Shown here: in pieces, positions 1 to 12,223 of the stretch
Layout: the number at the start of each line of letters is the position of its first letter
Numbering within the stretch: the first letter of the stretch is position 1
Source: Marasmius tenuissimus
Lineage: Eukaryota; Basidiomycota; Agaricomycetes; Agaricales; Marasmiaceae
Reading direction: 5' to 3'
NCBI GenBank assembly: GCA_029532415.1
Contig: JAQOTA010000050.1
Span: forward strand, 2,480,001 to 2,544,000
DNA length: 64,000 nucleotides
Program-made: the position numbers and the translations under genes
The notes under the pieces: model-generated
The model's input: the letters and a program-made list of their open reading frames with translations, nothing else
Databases searched by the model: none
What the model was told of the DNA's origin: nothing

Positions 1-3000
1 AGAGGCTCGGGAGAGCACTTGTCGAAGGGTCCTTGGCGCTCCCTCTCCTCATTCAAGTCGCTCAGCAAAGGCAGTCGGCGATTTTCCAGGCAAGAGATGC
101 TCATCTGAAGTCCCTGGCAAGTCTGTATGACACGGTGAGAAACCACCAATCCTAAGTCAAGCTCGGTTCTAACAATGCTTTGTAGACTCACGGTGTTCTT
201 CTTCAATATCTGGAACTTCTCACCACGCCTCAAGTTGTTTCGGCACAAGATTATGGTACCAAGATTCTCCCCGCTCTCGGTGATCTCGGCGAGCTGTACG
301 GCATCTCTCCTTCGATATGCATGCAAATCATGAGGCCTGTGCTGCGTGACCAACTTCTGGTAATGCAACTATATCGTTTGTCTCGACTTCGCTCACTCCT
401 ATGTTTTAGCAAACTGCTCTGAAAATGGTCGAAGAGGAACGCAAGGTCAACGAAGAGGCGGAGAAGCGCTTGAAGGAGAAATTGACAGCCAAACGGGAGA
501 CGACCTCGAGAGTTGCATCTCCAGCACTCGCCAGCAAGGATAGCTCCGAGAGCGCCCCTGAGTCCAAGCCCAATCCTGTTGACAACAGTGAAGATGTATC
601 AATGGAGCCGGAACCGAAGTCAGCTCCAGAGGTATGAAGGTTCACGTGTATGGGACGAATATCGACTCAATCTTACTTTCAGAGTCCATGGTTGCCGCAG
701 CTCGCTGCTCTGTTTGACGAAGTCAAACGAATCATTCCTCCTCATGTGTATGACATCCTGGGGTGAGAAAATGGTTCAGCATACTCTACTCATCGTACTC
801 ATATCGTCACAGCCCTGGCTTCTACCTCACATTCTGGCAACTCTCGACATACGACCTATCGCCCCCTGGCTCGAGGTACGACGAGGAGGTGGCCACTCTT
901 CGAACTCTGATACGACAAGAGGATGCGAAATATATCGCTGCCGATCGCTCTGCTGACCGCTCGCGACGCCAGTCGGCTAATGTCCATCGACTTCGTCGTG
1001 ATCGATATACGACATTCGTGGATACCCTCACTCAAGAGTTCAAGGAGCAGACCGTTTCCCGTGTATTCACCTTGAAGCGGCTTTCGCGGGAAAAACAGCA
1101 CTGGTTCCCTAATGGTCAGTTTTGGAATTCTCCCTCCCTCTCCGTTGATGTCTGATTGTTTTCTGCAGGGTGGAAGAAGGCGAATGCTCTCTTGGACGTT
1201 CTCATTGAGCATTGCTTACAACCGCGGTGTCTGTTGTCGCCTATGGATGCCGACTTTTGTGCTCAATTCGTAAAGGTGATGCACACCCAAGGCACGCCAG
1301 GTTTCTACACCCTTTCGTGCTATGACAAGGTGTGTACAAACCTTCCCAGTGCCTTTTCAGTTAGCTAACCATAACTCTCAAGCTTCTCGGAGACGCAGCG
1401 AAGGTCATTATCTTCTCGTGCAGTGAATATGAGGCTCGAAACTACGGTAAGAGTGTTTGTTTACTTTGCACGCCTTCTTGGCTGACAGGTACTTTAGGAC
1501 GTTTCCTACTGGGATTGCTCACAGACCTATCGAAATGGCATCAAGACGAACAAGCATATATCCAGGATAATCGTTCCAAGGTCGGAGGGAAGACAATTCT
1601 GCATTCTGGCCTCCAGACCAAGTATCAGATTCCGATGCCACCAGAGAACCAGTTAAAATGGAGAGAATTCAAAACCATCCTTCGCAAATGGCACAAGAAG
1701 TTAACCAACGTGAGTAGATTATAGCATGTCAATGGGGGGATATGCTCATCTCCCTCAGGCGTTCGTGGAATGCATCCAAACACGCGAATACATGCATGTG
1801 TACAATGCAATCATCGTCTTGAAGGAAATTCTTCCCGTTTTCCCCGTCGCCTCCGTTTATATCGAAGGCGGTGCGCTACTTGACCGTGCTGTCGATCAAT
1901 TCCAAGAAAAGGAAGATCGTGACAACCTCAAGATTCTTGCTAAGGCGTGAGTTCGTCATCGAGCTTGCCTTTTCTCTCATTAATAGGGTAATAGTTACTC
2001 TGCGAGTCTGAAGAAGCGGGAAAACCTATGGGCAACGGTCAAACCACCTACCAAGGTTAGGACACCGCTGTTCAGCTGATTGCGCTACTGACTAACTTGT
2101 CAACATAGCCAAGTGCTTCGGCGGCTCCGTCGCCCAAACCCACTTCCGGTATTCCAGAGAAACCTCGTGCCGCGCCTCCGACAGGCCCCAGTTCTCAGAC
2201 ATCTAGCGAGAACAAAAGGGCGCCTGGAACACCACAACCGAGTGCTTCAACGCCTTCAGCGCCTCGTGCTCAGCTCGCCAATACCACGAAGCCCCCTCCC
2301 GATAAACCGGCTACTAATGGTCCTTCTGCCACTGGCAAATCTGGCATGGAAAAGTAACGTTATCCGTCGTATGATTGTGACTACATGTGTGACCTTTTGG
2401 TTCTACTTTACAGCGTCCCTCGGCCTCCTGTTGTTAAACGAGTACGACCTGAGGCCCGGCCCAATTCGCCACAGGTTCCAAACGGGACTTCAGAAACTAC
2501 CAAACCTGCATCTGGAGGCAAGGAAGAAGGCGCCCCCACAACTCACAACGCGCCGTCGCAACCAGCTCCTAACTCTCGTTTAACGTCACTCAAAGAAACG
2601 ACCGGAACAGGAGCACAGCCTCCGCAATCCCCTCGTGGTGCAAGACGGAATGACGACAACAGGGCACCACCTACCGAACCCACCGCCACCATGCCTCCTC
2701 CTGTCGTCCCTAGTCAAACGTCTTCGGCTAACGAATTACGTGAGACCGCAAAGCAGACCGTACAAAATCGCCAGGACAAGATCAACGAAGAACGGGACAG
2801 GGAAAGGTCGCGTCCAGCCAATGACGCTCGTAGTCAGAATGACTCTGCGGCTCCTTCGCCTCGTGTACGCTCACCTTCTCCGTCGACACGACCTGGCACA
2901 AGAAATCATAGTGTCGATAGCCGTGCGAGTGGTGGGAGAACTCGATCTGACCGTGCCAACGCCGAGGGCGACGACAAACGCACATCCGAACGGGAGTCTC

Positions 3001-4267
3001 GCAGTGAATCTTCGAGGGATCACGCTCCAATCCGACGTGATAGTGTCACACATTCACGTAGTGACCGAGCTCGAGACAGAGATAGCGAACGGGATAAGGA
3101 CCGGGAAAGTCGTCGCGATAGGCACGGGGACCGGGAACGTGATAGGGGAGATAGAGAACGCGAGCGTGATCGTGAGAGGGACAAGGACAGGGATCGTGAG
3201 CGAGACCGCGACAGACATGGGGATCGGCATAGGCGAGACGACAAGGATCGGGATAGGGAAAGTAGGAAGGACAGAGAGAACGCGAAGACTAGTAGCGCGA
3301 CGGGACCGGCTGAGGACCGCTCGATACCACAACGACCTGATGCCCCAAGGCATAGGAATGGGCCGGACGACGGACTGGGTAAGCGGAGAAGGGGTCCCGA
3401 GGATGATGTGAGTTTTCTGTCGACCTGGATATCTTCTGGGTTACTGACGCAGCATTCCTAGCTCGACCGAGGCTCAAAGCGAAGCTCTCGCAAAGATCGT
3501 GACGACCGCTCACGACGTCCAGGTGACAAAGACAGTCATGATAGGACGCGAGAGTCGGACAGGCCGGATAGACGAAGACGGGACAGAGATGGGGATGGAG
3601 AACCTCGGGGACCGCCCGCAGACAAGGTATGCAAGTCCATCCATATCTTGGAAGCGTGACCGACTCAAAGACGAAAAACAGCACTCCAACGACAAACGCC
3701 CTGCTGAAGGTACGCAGGGAACACCCATGTCTTCCTCATCCACAGTTCACTCACCAACTACTGCCACTCCATCAGCTCCACCATCCGCTCCGCGGGCGAT
3801 GTCCACAAATGACGTTCACAAGAAATCCGATTCTGGACGTGGCGGAGGTGGTGGCCATCGCGATCACGCACCGAGCACAGGCTCGAATGCGGTACCCGTT
3901 GATGGAGGTGGATCTTCTTCGGGTGGAGGCAGTCTCCGTTCACGCATAGGTGACAAGAGTGATACGCCTTCACGTCCACCCCAGTCGTCATCCGGGTCAA
4001 CCTGGAAAGACGATCGGGATAACAGGAAACGGACCTTTAATGGTAGGTATCAACATCTTCCTCCTCAATAGCTGACACTAATCGGAGGTAATAGACCGTG
4101 AAAAAGAGCCCGGAGACAATCAAGACCAGGCTGTTCCCAAACGCCCGCGTCTGAAGCGGGATCGCTACCTTCAAACAGGAGAGATGAATATTGCACGGAG
4201 AGCGTTCAACATAGACCCTCAACCACCGGCAGATAAATCCTCTGACAAAGGTCGGAGACGAGATTAA
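1..4267 (+). CDS. THO2: THO complex subunit 2 (3' part; 5' end outside window)
   Basis: This is the large scaffold subunit of the nuclear THO/TREX complex, which couples transcription to mRNA packaging and export. The window opens inside the gene. Joined exons read as the THO2 core: FWQLSTYDLSPP near 840-880, then a long helical stretch including KQHWFPN|GWKKANALL across an intron near 1114-1168, and ENQLKWREFKTILRKWHKKL near 1640-1700. The family's typical low-complexity C terminus follows: S/P-rich to about 2.9 kb, then a dense Arg-Asp/Arg-Glu tract (about 3050-3290) and Gly/Ser-rich sequence. The last exon ends GRRRD-stop at 4267. At least nine introns of 45-70 nt are evident. The RD/RE tail probably binds RNA, which is inference. 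The next gene is convergent. The identity rests on the core helices, not on the biased tail. Confidence 0.86.
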
Positions 4268-4672
4268 CGATGTTGGCGTTGGTACCAGTATCTTATTAGC
4301 TTTCCTCTATGTAACGTTACGTGCTGGCCAAAGCCTAGTCACACAACAATGACCTGGAACGGCCACTTCTTTGCTGAACTGTTAGTGCGCTCGCAGACTG
4401 AGTCGGCCGGAGATTTGGGATGTACCATCGTAGTATGAAATAATAGGGACAGGGTATGTCCAGAAATGGGCGTGCTCACTGCCAATCAACAAAACCTCCG
4501 ACACATACCAGCCCAGAAAATCGCTCAAAAATAACATTACTTATGTATACCATTACTTCGGCTTGTTGGCCGATTCCTTATTTACATGGATGAGAGTCCT
4601 ATAACGATAATGCTGGGTACTCTACTTGCGAACAAAAAGACAAAGAGACTGCTAAGGGTAGCCTCCTCAACA
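4268..4672. other. Convergent 3' intergenic region
   Basis: About 400 bp lie between the stop codons of THO2 (+) and the SQ-rich unknown gene (-). I see no reading frame or RNA gene here. It presumably carries both 3' untranslated regions. Confidence 0.6.
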
Positions 4673-6266
4673 CTACAACGATCCCATCGATTCCATATCC
4701 AAAAAGTCCCCAGCCGCCTGGCCAAATGACCACTGCGACGAATCCACGTCTAGACCACTCAATGTCAACTGTGATGGCCATTCGGGGGTGGCAGACCGAG
4801 AAGGCAACCGCGTTGTTTCGGTTCGCTCTAGTCCTTGTCCCTGCCCATCGACTTTCCTACGCTGCGACCGTGATGGAGACGAAAGCTGCCCTCGACGCGA
4901 ACGCGAAGGGGAAGACGATCCCTTTCGAGGCGAACGGCGAGGGGTGCACCCTTTCCGCTGAGAACGCGAAGGGGAGGAAACAGCTTTCTTCTGAGAGGCA
5001 GCATGACCCACAGCGGTGCGATTTCCTACATTTTGCAACCACTGTTCATCTCCAGAATCGGACTCGGTTGCGGATGTCGCCTGTGAGGAAGACGGCATCG
5101 GAAGAACGGCGTCGTCCTGTGCTTTCCAAAGGACGTCTCCATCTTCGAAGAGGTCTGAAAGGTCGTTGTCTTCGATCGGAATGATGAAAGATACATTAGA
5201 GTCAGAACGTTGGAGGCTGCTGGGCAGAATGGGCACAGCCGTTCGGTCAGGGTCTAGGTCAAGTCTGCTTTGGTCGTTAGGATTATCAGTGGAGCAAGAA
5301 AAATGAAGTGACTCGCTCTTCCTCTTCTCCGCTATCCTCATTCTTAGAGTCTTTCGGGTTGTCATCCCGGGACCAAAAGGCGACTTGAGACTGAGAACTT
5401 GGCACAACTTCATCATCCTTGAGTACTGGATGTGCCTCTCGCCATTTAGCCATGAATGCCTCGTCAATCTCTTGTTCCTGGGACTGGGACGAGGGGACAA
5501 TCATCTCGCTGTTAGTGGGCTGTAGGGGCTGTATTGAGGGCCTAGACGCGTTCCTCTTGAGATCCTGAATCTGCGACATTGTCGCATCAATCTCTTGCGT
5601 CTGAGATGAGGGTACGACCTCAAGAGACGTCGTGATGTCTCCTTCATCGGAATAATCTGGATTCCTTCGAGTCGGAGTTTCGGGCTGACGAATGCGTATG
5701 GGTGAGGAAGGATGGTCGGGGGTTTCAGGGACGACCTCGTAGATGGACGGTGCGTGTCTACGTCGTGAAGGCGTCTTTGGTGTGATGAGACTTTGTTTCG
5801 TCAAAACAGAATGAATACCAGGCGGTAGCGGTGGAGAAGGGGCACGATGACCTTGGTCGTCATCCTCTGTCAAATCGATGAGCGGGGCCACTGTCGGTGG
5901 CTCACGAGCAGCAATGTGCTTCACTACGGATTTAGGAGTAGGATAATGGGCGGCAGAGGGCGTCTGAAGAATCTGTGCACGGCGTGATGGGCCTGCAACA
6001 TTCTGGGGCAAATTGGGAGTAGTATTGGTATGTGGGAAAGTCTTCTCTCCGGGAGGCGGTTTGTTGGCAATGCCGTCCTTGTCATCGAGAACTTGGCGAC
6101 GAGCGACGTTCTGCTTCACCTTCTTGGGAGGCGGTGAAACCGGCCGCTCAGCATCAGCTGCTGGTGCGGACGCGCCTTGTCGTTTCCTCTTCACGGGTCG
6201 ATGATTCTCTTTCCTCTGGTCTTTGCGGCCAAACCATTGGGTAATTGACTGATCACCATAGGGCAT
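4673..6266 (-). CDS. Unrecognised S/P-rich nuclear-type protein with SQ repeats
   Basis: I do not recognise the family. The protein starts MPYGDQSITQWFGRK and is rich in Pro, Ser, Lys and Arg throughout, with almost no predicted folded core. Three spaced copies of a VPSSQ[ST]Q motif lie between about 5400 and 5640, so it has an SQ cluster of the kind phosphorylated by ATM/ATR kinases. SITQWF near the N terminus resembles a degenerate PCNA-interacting box, with Asp where Gln is usual. The C-terminal half repeats SSPSRSQR/RRSPRKG units, which are basic and SR-like, and ends near an acidic DLSDLFEDGD segment. Two overlapping frames (6266-5286 and 5500-4673) must be joined near 5290-5400. A clean intron could not be fixed there, so this may be an unusual splice or a frameshift. 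A nuclear DNA-damage role is a guess from composition. Confidence 0.6.
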
Positions 6267-6470
6267 TTATGGCCACCAGGGTAAGCAGCCCTGATCCTTT
6301 GGAAAAAGAGCAGTCAAGAATTAAGATGGTGGTGGTGAGACGGAAGGAGCACCAAGCGATATCAAAGCGTGGTCATTTGCGTGACCGTGTCGTACAAAAA
6401 CACGCGTAAGCCGTCAACAAAGAGCGCGTCTTGGTTCTCTACACCAACCTCTGCTTTTCGTCCCAAACTC

Positions 6471-7203
6471 ATGTCCGACTCGATTGACGTTCATCAAGAC
6501 AAAAAACGAAAAATGACACCTAATGAAGCCTCTGCACCTGCGCCCATTCTCGAGAACTTGCTCGTCAAGCGTCATTCAGACAAGGCAAAGATACCAACGC
6601 GTGGCTCAGCTTTTTCAGCTGGATATGATCTCTACAGGTGGGTTTTCTGGATGAACTCTACAAACAGACTTGCTAAGATTGATACATATATAGCGCCGAA
6701 GCCAAAACTATCCCTGCCCACGGAAAGGCCCTTGTTGACACCCAAATCTCAATCGCCGTGCCTCCTGGTCACTATGGACGCGTTGCACCCCGAAGTGGTT
6801 TAGGTGCGTCTTTCAATGCTCCTATTTTGGGTACAATGCTCATTATGATGCCTCGTCAGCCTCCAAATTCATGATTGATACTGGTGCTGGAGTTATCGAT
6901 GCTGATTACCGTGGAATCGTCTTCGTCCTGCTCTTCAATCTCTCAGACAAACCTTTTGAAGGTACTTCGCCATCGCACTCGCACTCTACAAGAGTTTTCT
7001 GACCCAGAATCTTAGTTTCTGAAGGAGACAGGATAGCGCAGCTCATCATCGAAAAGATTCACACTCCCGAAATTGTTGAAGTACAGGTGAGGAGTATCAT
7101 GCACCTCCAAACTTCTCTCTTATAATGGAAATTTCAGGACCTGGACGAGACCTTGCGCGGCGCCGGTGGCTTTGGATCTACTGGAGGGCATGTCGCGCTA
7201 TAA
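6471..7203 (+). CDS. DUT1: dUTP pyrophosphatase (dUTPase)
   Basis: It hydrolyses dUTP to dUMP and pyrophosphate, keeping uracil out of DNA and supplying dUMP for dTMP synthesis. Five exons (6471-6637, 6694-6803, 6860-6961, 7016-7086, 7138-7203) join in frame to 171 residues, the usual size of a trimeric eukaryotic dUTPase. All five family motifs are present: [27 protein letters not shown] with the catalytic Asp, GDRIAQLI, and the C-terminal P-loop-like [11 protein letters not shown]. The ATG at 6471 is the first Met ahead of the conserved region. The open frame extends upstream without an ATG. The N-terminal tail is basic (KKRK), which suits a nuclear form. It is convergent with EMP24. Confidence 0.97.
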
Positions 7204-7558
7204 ACGCCACCTCCATTCGAGTTGTCTCGGACCAGGTCTTTTCTTGGATTGGATCCCATGTCGTCCATGCACTGTAGTGATTTCACTGGTGAATGAGCAA
7301 CGATACATCCCACATCGCACTCGTGAGGGCCAGCCGGTTCGGATTTAGTTTGTGATCACTGTTGTCGCTGCCAGGGGACACGGTCGTATCGTATCTTTTG
7401 AATGTAATACATTGTAGTGCCCTACCCCACAGATGCTCTTGACAGAGTTTCGATTCGATGCGTGCAAATCCGAAAATGCTTCAAGACGATTGGAAGTATG
7501 ACTGGGCATTCAGAATAGGGCGACGACAAAATCCAGCGTAGAGTAGTAATTAGGGAAC
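7204..7558. other. Convergent 3' intergenic region
   Basis: About 355 bp separate the stops of DUT1 (+) and EMP24 (-). No gene is recognised, and short frames here are antisense or intergenic noise. Confidence 0.6.
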
Positions 7559-8432
7559 CTATATTACACGTTTGACCTCGAAGAATGACTACGAGAACAT
7601 CAGACCACACAGCAGTTCGACAAGGGTAAGAACAACGTACCTTCAAGTAGTAAACCTGCCACGCAACCACCGAAAACAACACGACTGCTTGAGTAACTGA
7701 CCACCACTTCACCCTCGAGTTGGTAGATTCGGCGGTATTCCTGTGCGTCCTCTCGCGAACGACGATGTATTCTTGCTCGTCTTTCACAGATGACAATCCG
7801 TGTGCAAGTGATCGAATTTCTCGCTCGATGGGGGCCACGACGTCTATAGATTTTAATCAAACAGGGAGTTTTGGGGTATTCCAAGAGGACGAACCGTCTT
7901 CAACATATATAACACCGTGAACGTTGAAGCTAGAGACGCAGCAAGTCAATAACTGGGTATCTGGAGTCGAGGTTTTTACGCACCTCACAATCTTGTCTGC
8001 GATAGCACTCATCTGGTTCGAGAAGCAATACTCGTATCTCCCATCCTTCTCGGCTGTAATGTCAATATTTCCAGTCGATTGCCTAACATGTTTTCCAAGT
8101 AGTCGTTCCGTCGGGTCTGCTAACTTTAGAGAAGAGGTTCAGGGATGCACGTGGATTGCTGGTGAGAAAACTCACCCAGAAATCTATATCCAAATGTCCT
8201 CCTCCGCCGACTTGGTACGTGACTGTCATCTACAGGGTTTGTTAATGAGCAAAAGAGCAACGAGCATTGGTGAACTGAGGCGCACTTTGTCATTCTTGTT
8301 GAGGTCCTCGAAAAAGCACTCCTTCTTCCCTGCATTGACATCAATCATATGCGCGTGTACAGCAGCCTTGAGGGTAAACAGAATGGCCAGACATCCTGTA
8401 AATAGCATTTGGGTATAAAATAGGCGGCCCAT
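7559..8432 (-). CDS. EMP24: p24-family cargo receptor, Emp24/TMED2 type
   Basis: This is a type I membrane protein of COPII/COPI vesicles that helps load cargo, including GPI-anchored proteins, at the ER. Six exons (8432-8286, 8229-8176, 8123-7984, 7929-7895, 7843-7641, 7588-7559) give 202 residues with every phase consistent. The order is signal peptide (MGRLFYTQMLFTGCLAILF...), GOLD domain with the paired cysteines of KKECFFEDL and YEYCFSNQ, a coiled segment after APIEREIR, one membrane span (VTQAVVLFSVVAWQVYYL), and cytosolic tail KSFFEVKRVI. The FF tail is the COPII/COPI signal. Absence of a KK retrieval motif matches the beta (TMED2/Emp24) class. I chose the start that gives a signal peptide; an upstream in-frame Met at 8531 would bury it. 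The gene is divergent from RanBP1. Confidence 0.93.
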
Positions 8433-8624
8433 GGAACTGGGAAGAGGAGTTTTGAGGGGAATGAGGATTTGGTTACAGGCGAAACCGCGGGGCTTTACTG
8501 GCAACTGCTCTCGTGTCACTGGCACAGCCACCGCGGGCTTTGCCGCTTCTAGGCAAACGGCAAATCGTTCTTTTTGCTTTCCCTTTCAGATTTCTTTTTA
8601 TTCATTTCATCTTCCATATCAACC

Positions 8625-9551
8625 ATGTCGGAAAACACTGATCCTTTGGCACCAAGAGTAAGTGTAACATTTTCTTATTAACGTTCTGTGATCACCGCAG
8701 ATCGCAATTTTTCACGCAAATTTCTGTCTTTTTTCCTATTCCTAATTTCGATGACTGACTGTTCTATACGTGTAGGACGAGGAGGCCGACGTTCACTTCG
8801 AGCCCGTTATAAGACTGACGGAGCAGGTCGACACGAAGACTGGCGAGGAAGATGACGACGTTCTCTTCAAGATGTGAGTTCCTTCCCATCGTCGTCGATC
8901 GACGAACACCACCACAGCAATTTTTGTTGACACACCTTTTCCTCCGATCTCCCTTGTGACCAGGCGTGCCAAACTCTTCCGCTTCGACGGTGCCTCATCC
9001 GAATGGAAAGAACGTGGAACTGGGGACGTTCGTCTCTTGTCGCACAAAGAGACGAAGAAAGTTCGTTTGGTGATGAGACGCGATAAGACACTCAAAGTTT
9101 GTGCCAACCATCTCAGTGAGTATTTCCAGGCGGATTTTCGTTGCCTTACGTATGACCGATCACGATTTTCTGTATAGTTTCCTCCGATATGCGGCTGCAG
9201 CCCAACATCGGGTCTGACCGATCTTGGGTGTGGAAAGTAACAGCTGACTACTCAGAGTCGCCACCGACCGCCGAGACGCTTGCGATTCGTTTCGCAAACT
9301 CTGAGCGTGAGTTCACGATCATCCTCGCATTTCTACTCCAGCTCTGACTTATCGGTTTCCAAACAGACGCCAACGAATTCAAGAAGGAATTTGAGGCCGC
9401 TCAGAAGCTCAACGCTGGTGGCGCTCCTGAAGAGGAGAAGAAGGACGATGAGGAGAAGAAAGATGAGGCTGCCGACAAGAAAGAGGACGAGCCAGAGAAA
9501 AAGGATGAGGAGAAGAAGGACGAGGAGAAGAAAGACGAGGAGAAGGAGTAA
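8625..9551 (+). CDS. YRB1: Ran-specific GTPase-activating cofactor RanBP1
   Basis: It binds Ran-GTP in the cytoplasm, releases it from export and import receptors and assists RanGAP. Five exons (8625-8657, 8776-8873, 8964-9115, 9178-9306, 9367-9551) total 198 residues. The Ran-binding domain is clear: HFEPVIRL near residue 17, [50 protein letters not shown] and LAIRFANSE. The C terminus is an extreme Lys/Glu/Asp repeat (about 45 residues of EEKKDE type). This charged tail is longer and more repetitive than the fold needs and is probably disordered. The start is the first ATG, followed by an 11-residue exon. Confidence 0.96.
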
Positions 9552-9767
9552 ACCCACGATATCCCTTCCACCCTCCCGACCATACTCTCTGTACATTTCG
9601 CGCTGGAGCCTCAAGTATTGTTAGATGCATGGAGTTTGTATACGTGTGTCAACTCATCAGTGTTGTTCAATAATCCATAATCCTATCCCCCCACGCTCTT
9701 CATGAGTCAATAACTAATATGGCGATACATCTAAAGAAGTGTACAAGTTCGGCAACATGAAATAACA

Positions 9768-12088
9768 CTATACATCTCCAGCGTCATCTTTGCGTACTCG
9801 AGCATCATAGCTAGCCTCCTCTGTCGCCCAGGCCTCCCAACATGAGACGGCCGCACCGTCACCCCTGCGCCAATATCCCGGAGCTGCCTCACCTCGCACC
9901 ACTTTGTCCGTTATAAGCACATGTCGTATGTCCTGTTTCAATATCACGTTAGGCAGATCGTAGGTGGATTTCTGCGGAACGGAACTTACTGATCCCCTGC
10001 AACCGACATGTCAGTATACTCAGATTGGTAGGAGTGGAGGATAGGAACGTACGGAACTTCGAACATGGGCTCTAACAGAATTTGCTCCTGTTGAAAGAGA
10101 TGTGTCGTTGAGAAAGAGTGGACGACCAACAGCAGAATCAAAGAATACCATGATCCCTCTCAACCCTCGCGCTCCGCCACCTCTATCGAACGCTTTTTTA
10201 CATATCTCGTCGATGGCAGCACTAGTGAACCGTATTTCCACACCAGAATAACCGAAGAGTGCTTGATACTGTGATAACAGGGATCCTTTAACTTCGATTA
10301 ATATCCGTCGTAGGTCTGGTATTGTGAGTGGCGAAAGGGAAGTGACTGAGGGCAGGCGCGATACGAATTCAGGTATAAAGCTGCAGATATTGTCAGTAAG
10401 GGTTGATCTATTGCCGGCTCTCGCTCGTACCCGTATTTCACAATATCTGAGGAAGGCGTAAGTATGAATTGGCTGCGAAGACTGGTTGAGAATTACCAGC
10501 CGTATCGACTACTCCTAAAAGGTTGGGAGATGATTTGCGGTTAGAAGTGAAAAATGGCATCTGATTACTAGAAAAGCCAATAGACTAGACGGAAATCGAA
10601 ATCAGTAGAAGCTCCTTTGACTGAGGTTGGAAGCGCCTTACAGCTTTCGATATTCGTTGCTTGATTATGTCTTCAAGGCCAACGAACGCTCCACTGAGGA
10701 TGAATAACACATTGGAAGTATCTATATGATATACATCCGGTTTCGCTGTCGCCAAGTCTGTGTGTGTGCAGAGGAAGAGAGAAGTCGATCAACATACGAG
10801 CTGCGGCTATCTCGGGGGCTCGTTGTCCGCCCCGCGAAGGGCTCCCTGGAGAGAAGGGTCCTTCGCTCGCGGTCCCTTTCGCCTGTACGGATATGACCGA
10901 TCCTTCCATCATGCGCAAAAGTGCTTGTTGAACACCTTCTCCGGATACATCTCTCGAACCTTCCATTCCCGAGCCAGATTTTCGAGCAATTTTGTCGATT
11001 TCGTCAATGTAGACGATGCCCATACTGTCAGAATATTTGTGAGAAGTTGACCAGGGATTCAAAGACTGTTGTGTGCCACCTTGCGCGCAAAGGGTCCCAT
11101 TGTGCGGCTTGCAACTGATGGAGCATGAGCGTATTGCGAGGTCACTCTTTGTTTCAGTACTCACCAATCGCTGTATAGCCGTCTCAACGTCCTCTCCTAC
11201 GTCTACATAATCTTCAGAGAATGAACAGAACCTCAGGAAGGAAGGACTAACATCCGGCCTGTGCAGAAGATTGTCAACACATGTTTGGTGGGTTGGGAAG
11301 ACTTACACACCTGAGTGAACGACGTTGCATCGCTGACGGAGAAAGGAACATTTAGAACCTTTGCTAGCGTCCTCGCGAGCAGAGTTTTCCCTGTTGTAGA
11401 TCGAGCAGGGTTTCAATCGCTTGTCACGTAATGAAGGCAGAACCAAGAGTACCAGAGCCAGTGGGACCTCTGCAAGTCGTTATTAGGTGATGTCGTCGAC
11501 AACTGATGAAGGTCTGACATTACTAGCACATTACTCTTCTCTATTATCGGTGTCGGGGAGTTTGGTATTAACGGGGGAGGTCGGGTGCGTAACGGCCGAA
11601 TGTGAGCTGGTCGTACACCGTTCTCATCTAGAGCCCGATGATTCGAGGAGCAGCATAAAACTTGAACAGCACGTACGTTGTTCCGTGTCGTCTCGAAAAG
11701 CGTCCTCTCTCGCCTGAAGCATGGACATATTCGCTCGTACTCGATTGTAATGGTTGAAAACCCTGGCAATGTAACGTTGGTTTTGATGAGACTGTAGGGG
11801 GGATTGCGCACGCACGCCACAGAAAGTACTTTCTTCGCATTCTCCTGGCCCACTATGTATTGATTGAGATATTCGACGAGCTAGATATAGTTGCAGGGTG
11901 AGGTTTCCCGGAATGGATCATGCCGTTCGAGGACGCACTTGTCGAGGTGTTGCCAGTGCCAGAGGCGAAGTTTGGTAATATTCATCGGAATCCGAGTTGT
12001 AGGCGTTGTCATTTCGTGGTTTGAATTGTGTACGGACGCCTCGAGTTAGGAATCGGCTTGACCTTGATGAGAGTCTTTGGCTGAGCAT
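9768..12088 (-). CDS. MCX1: Mitochondrial ClpX-type AAA+ unfoldase
   Basis: This is an ATP-driven ring unfoldase of the mitochondrial matrix, acting alone or with ClpP. The spliced reading gives [26 protein letters not shown], the ClpX N-terminal signature, joined across an intron at about 11965-11878. It is followed by [27 protein letters not shown], Walker [16 protein letters not shown] and [14 protein letters not shown]. The C-terminal part has [27 protein letters not shown], which holds sensor 2 (GARGLR). The first exon starts [19 protein letters not shown], a basic, acid-free presequence. No Cys4 zinc domain precedes the AAA module, as in fungal Mcx1 and unlike bacterial ClpX. The last exon adds a tail ending VRKDDAGDV. 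There are many short introns. It is divergent from cactin, with 135 bp between the ATGs. Confidence 0.93.
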
Positions 12089-12223
12089 GGTAAAGGCATG
12101 AGCCCAAACAAGCGCGCACATCATGGCAAGGACGCGCCGGCCCGTGACTCAGTGGACGCTTTCACCGAAACTCCCAGGAAGGAACCTCGCTGCCAAAGGA
12201 GTCTCTTCCTTCGGTTGTTTATC

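Noticed and set aside
3020..3244. Arg/Ser-rich minus-strand frame opposite the THO2 tail
   Set aside because: It is the mirror of the RD/RE coding repeat of THO2, a compositional shadow.
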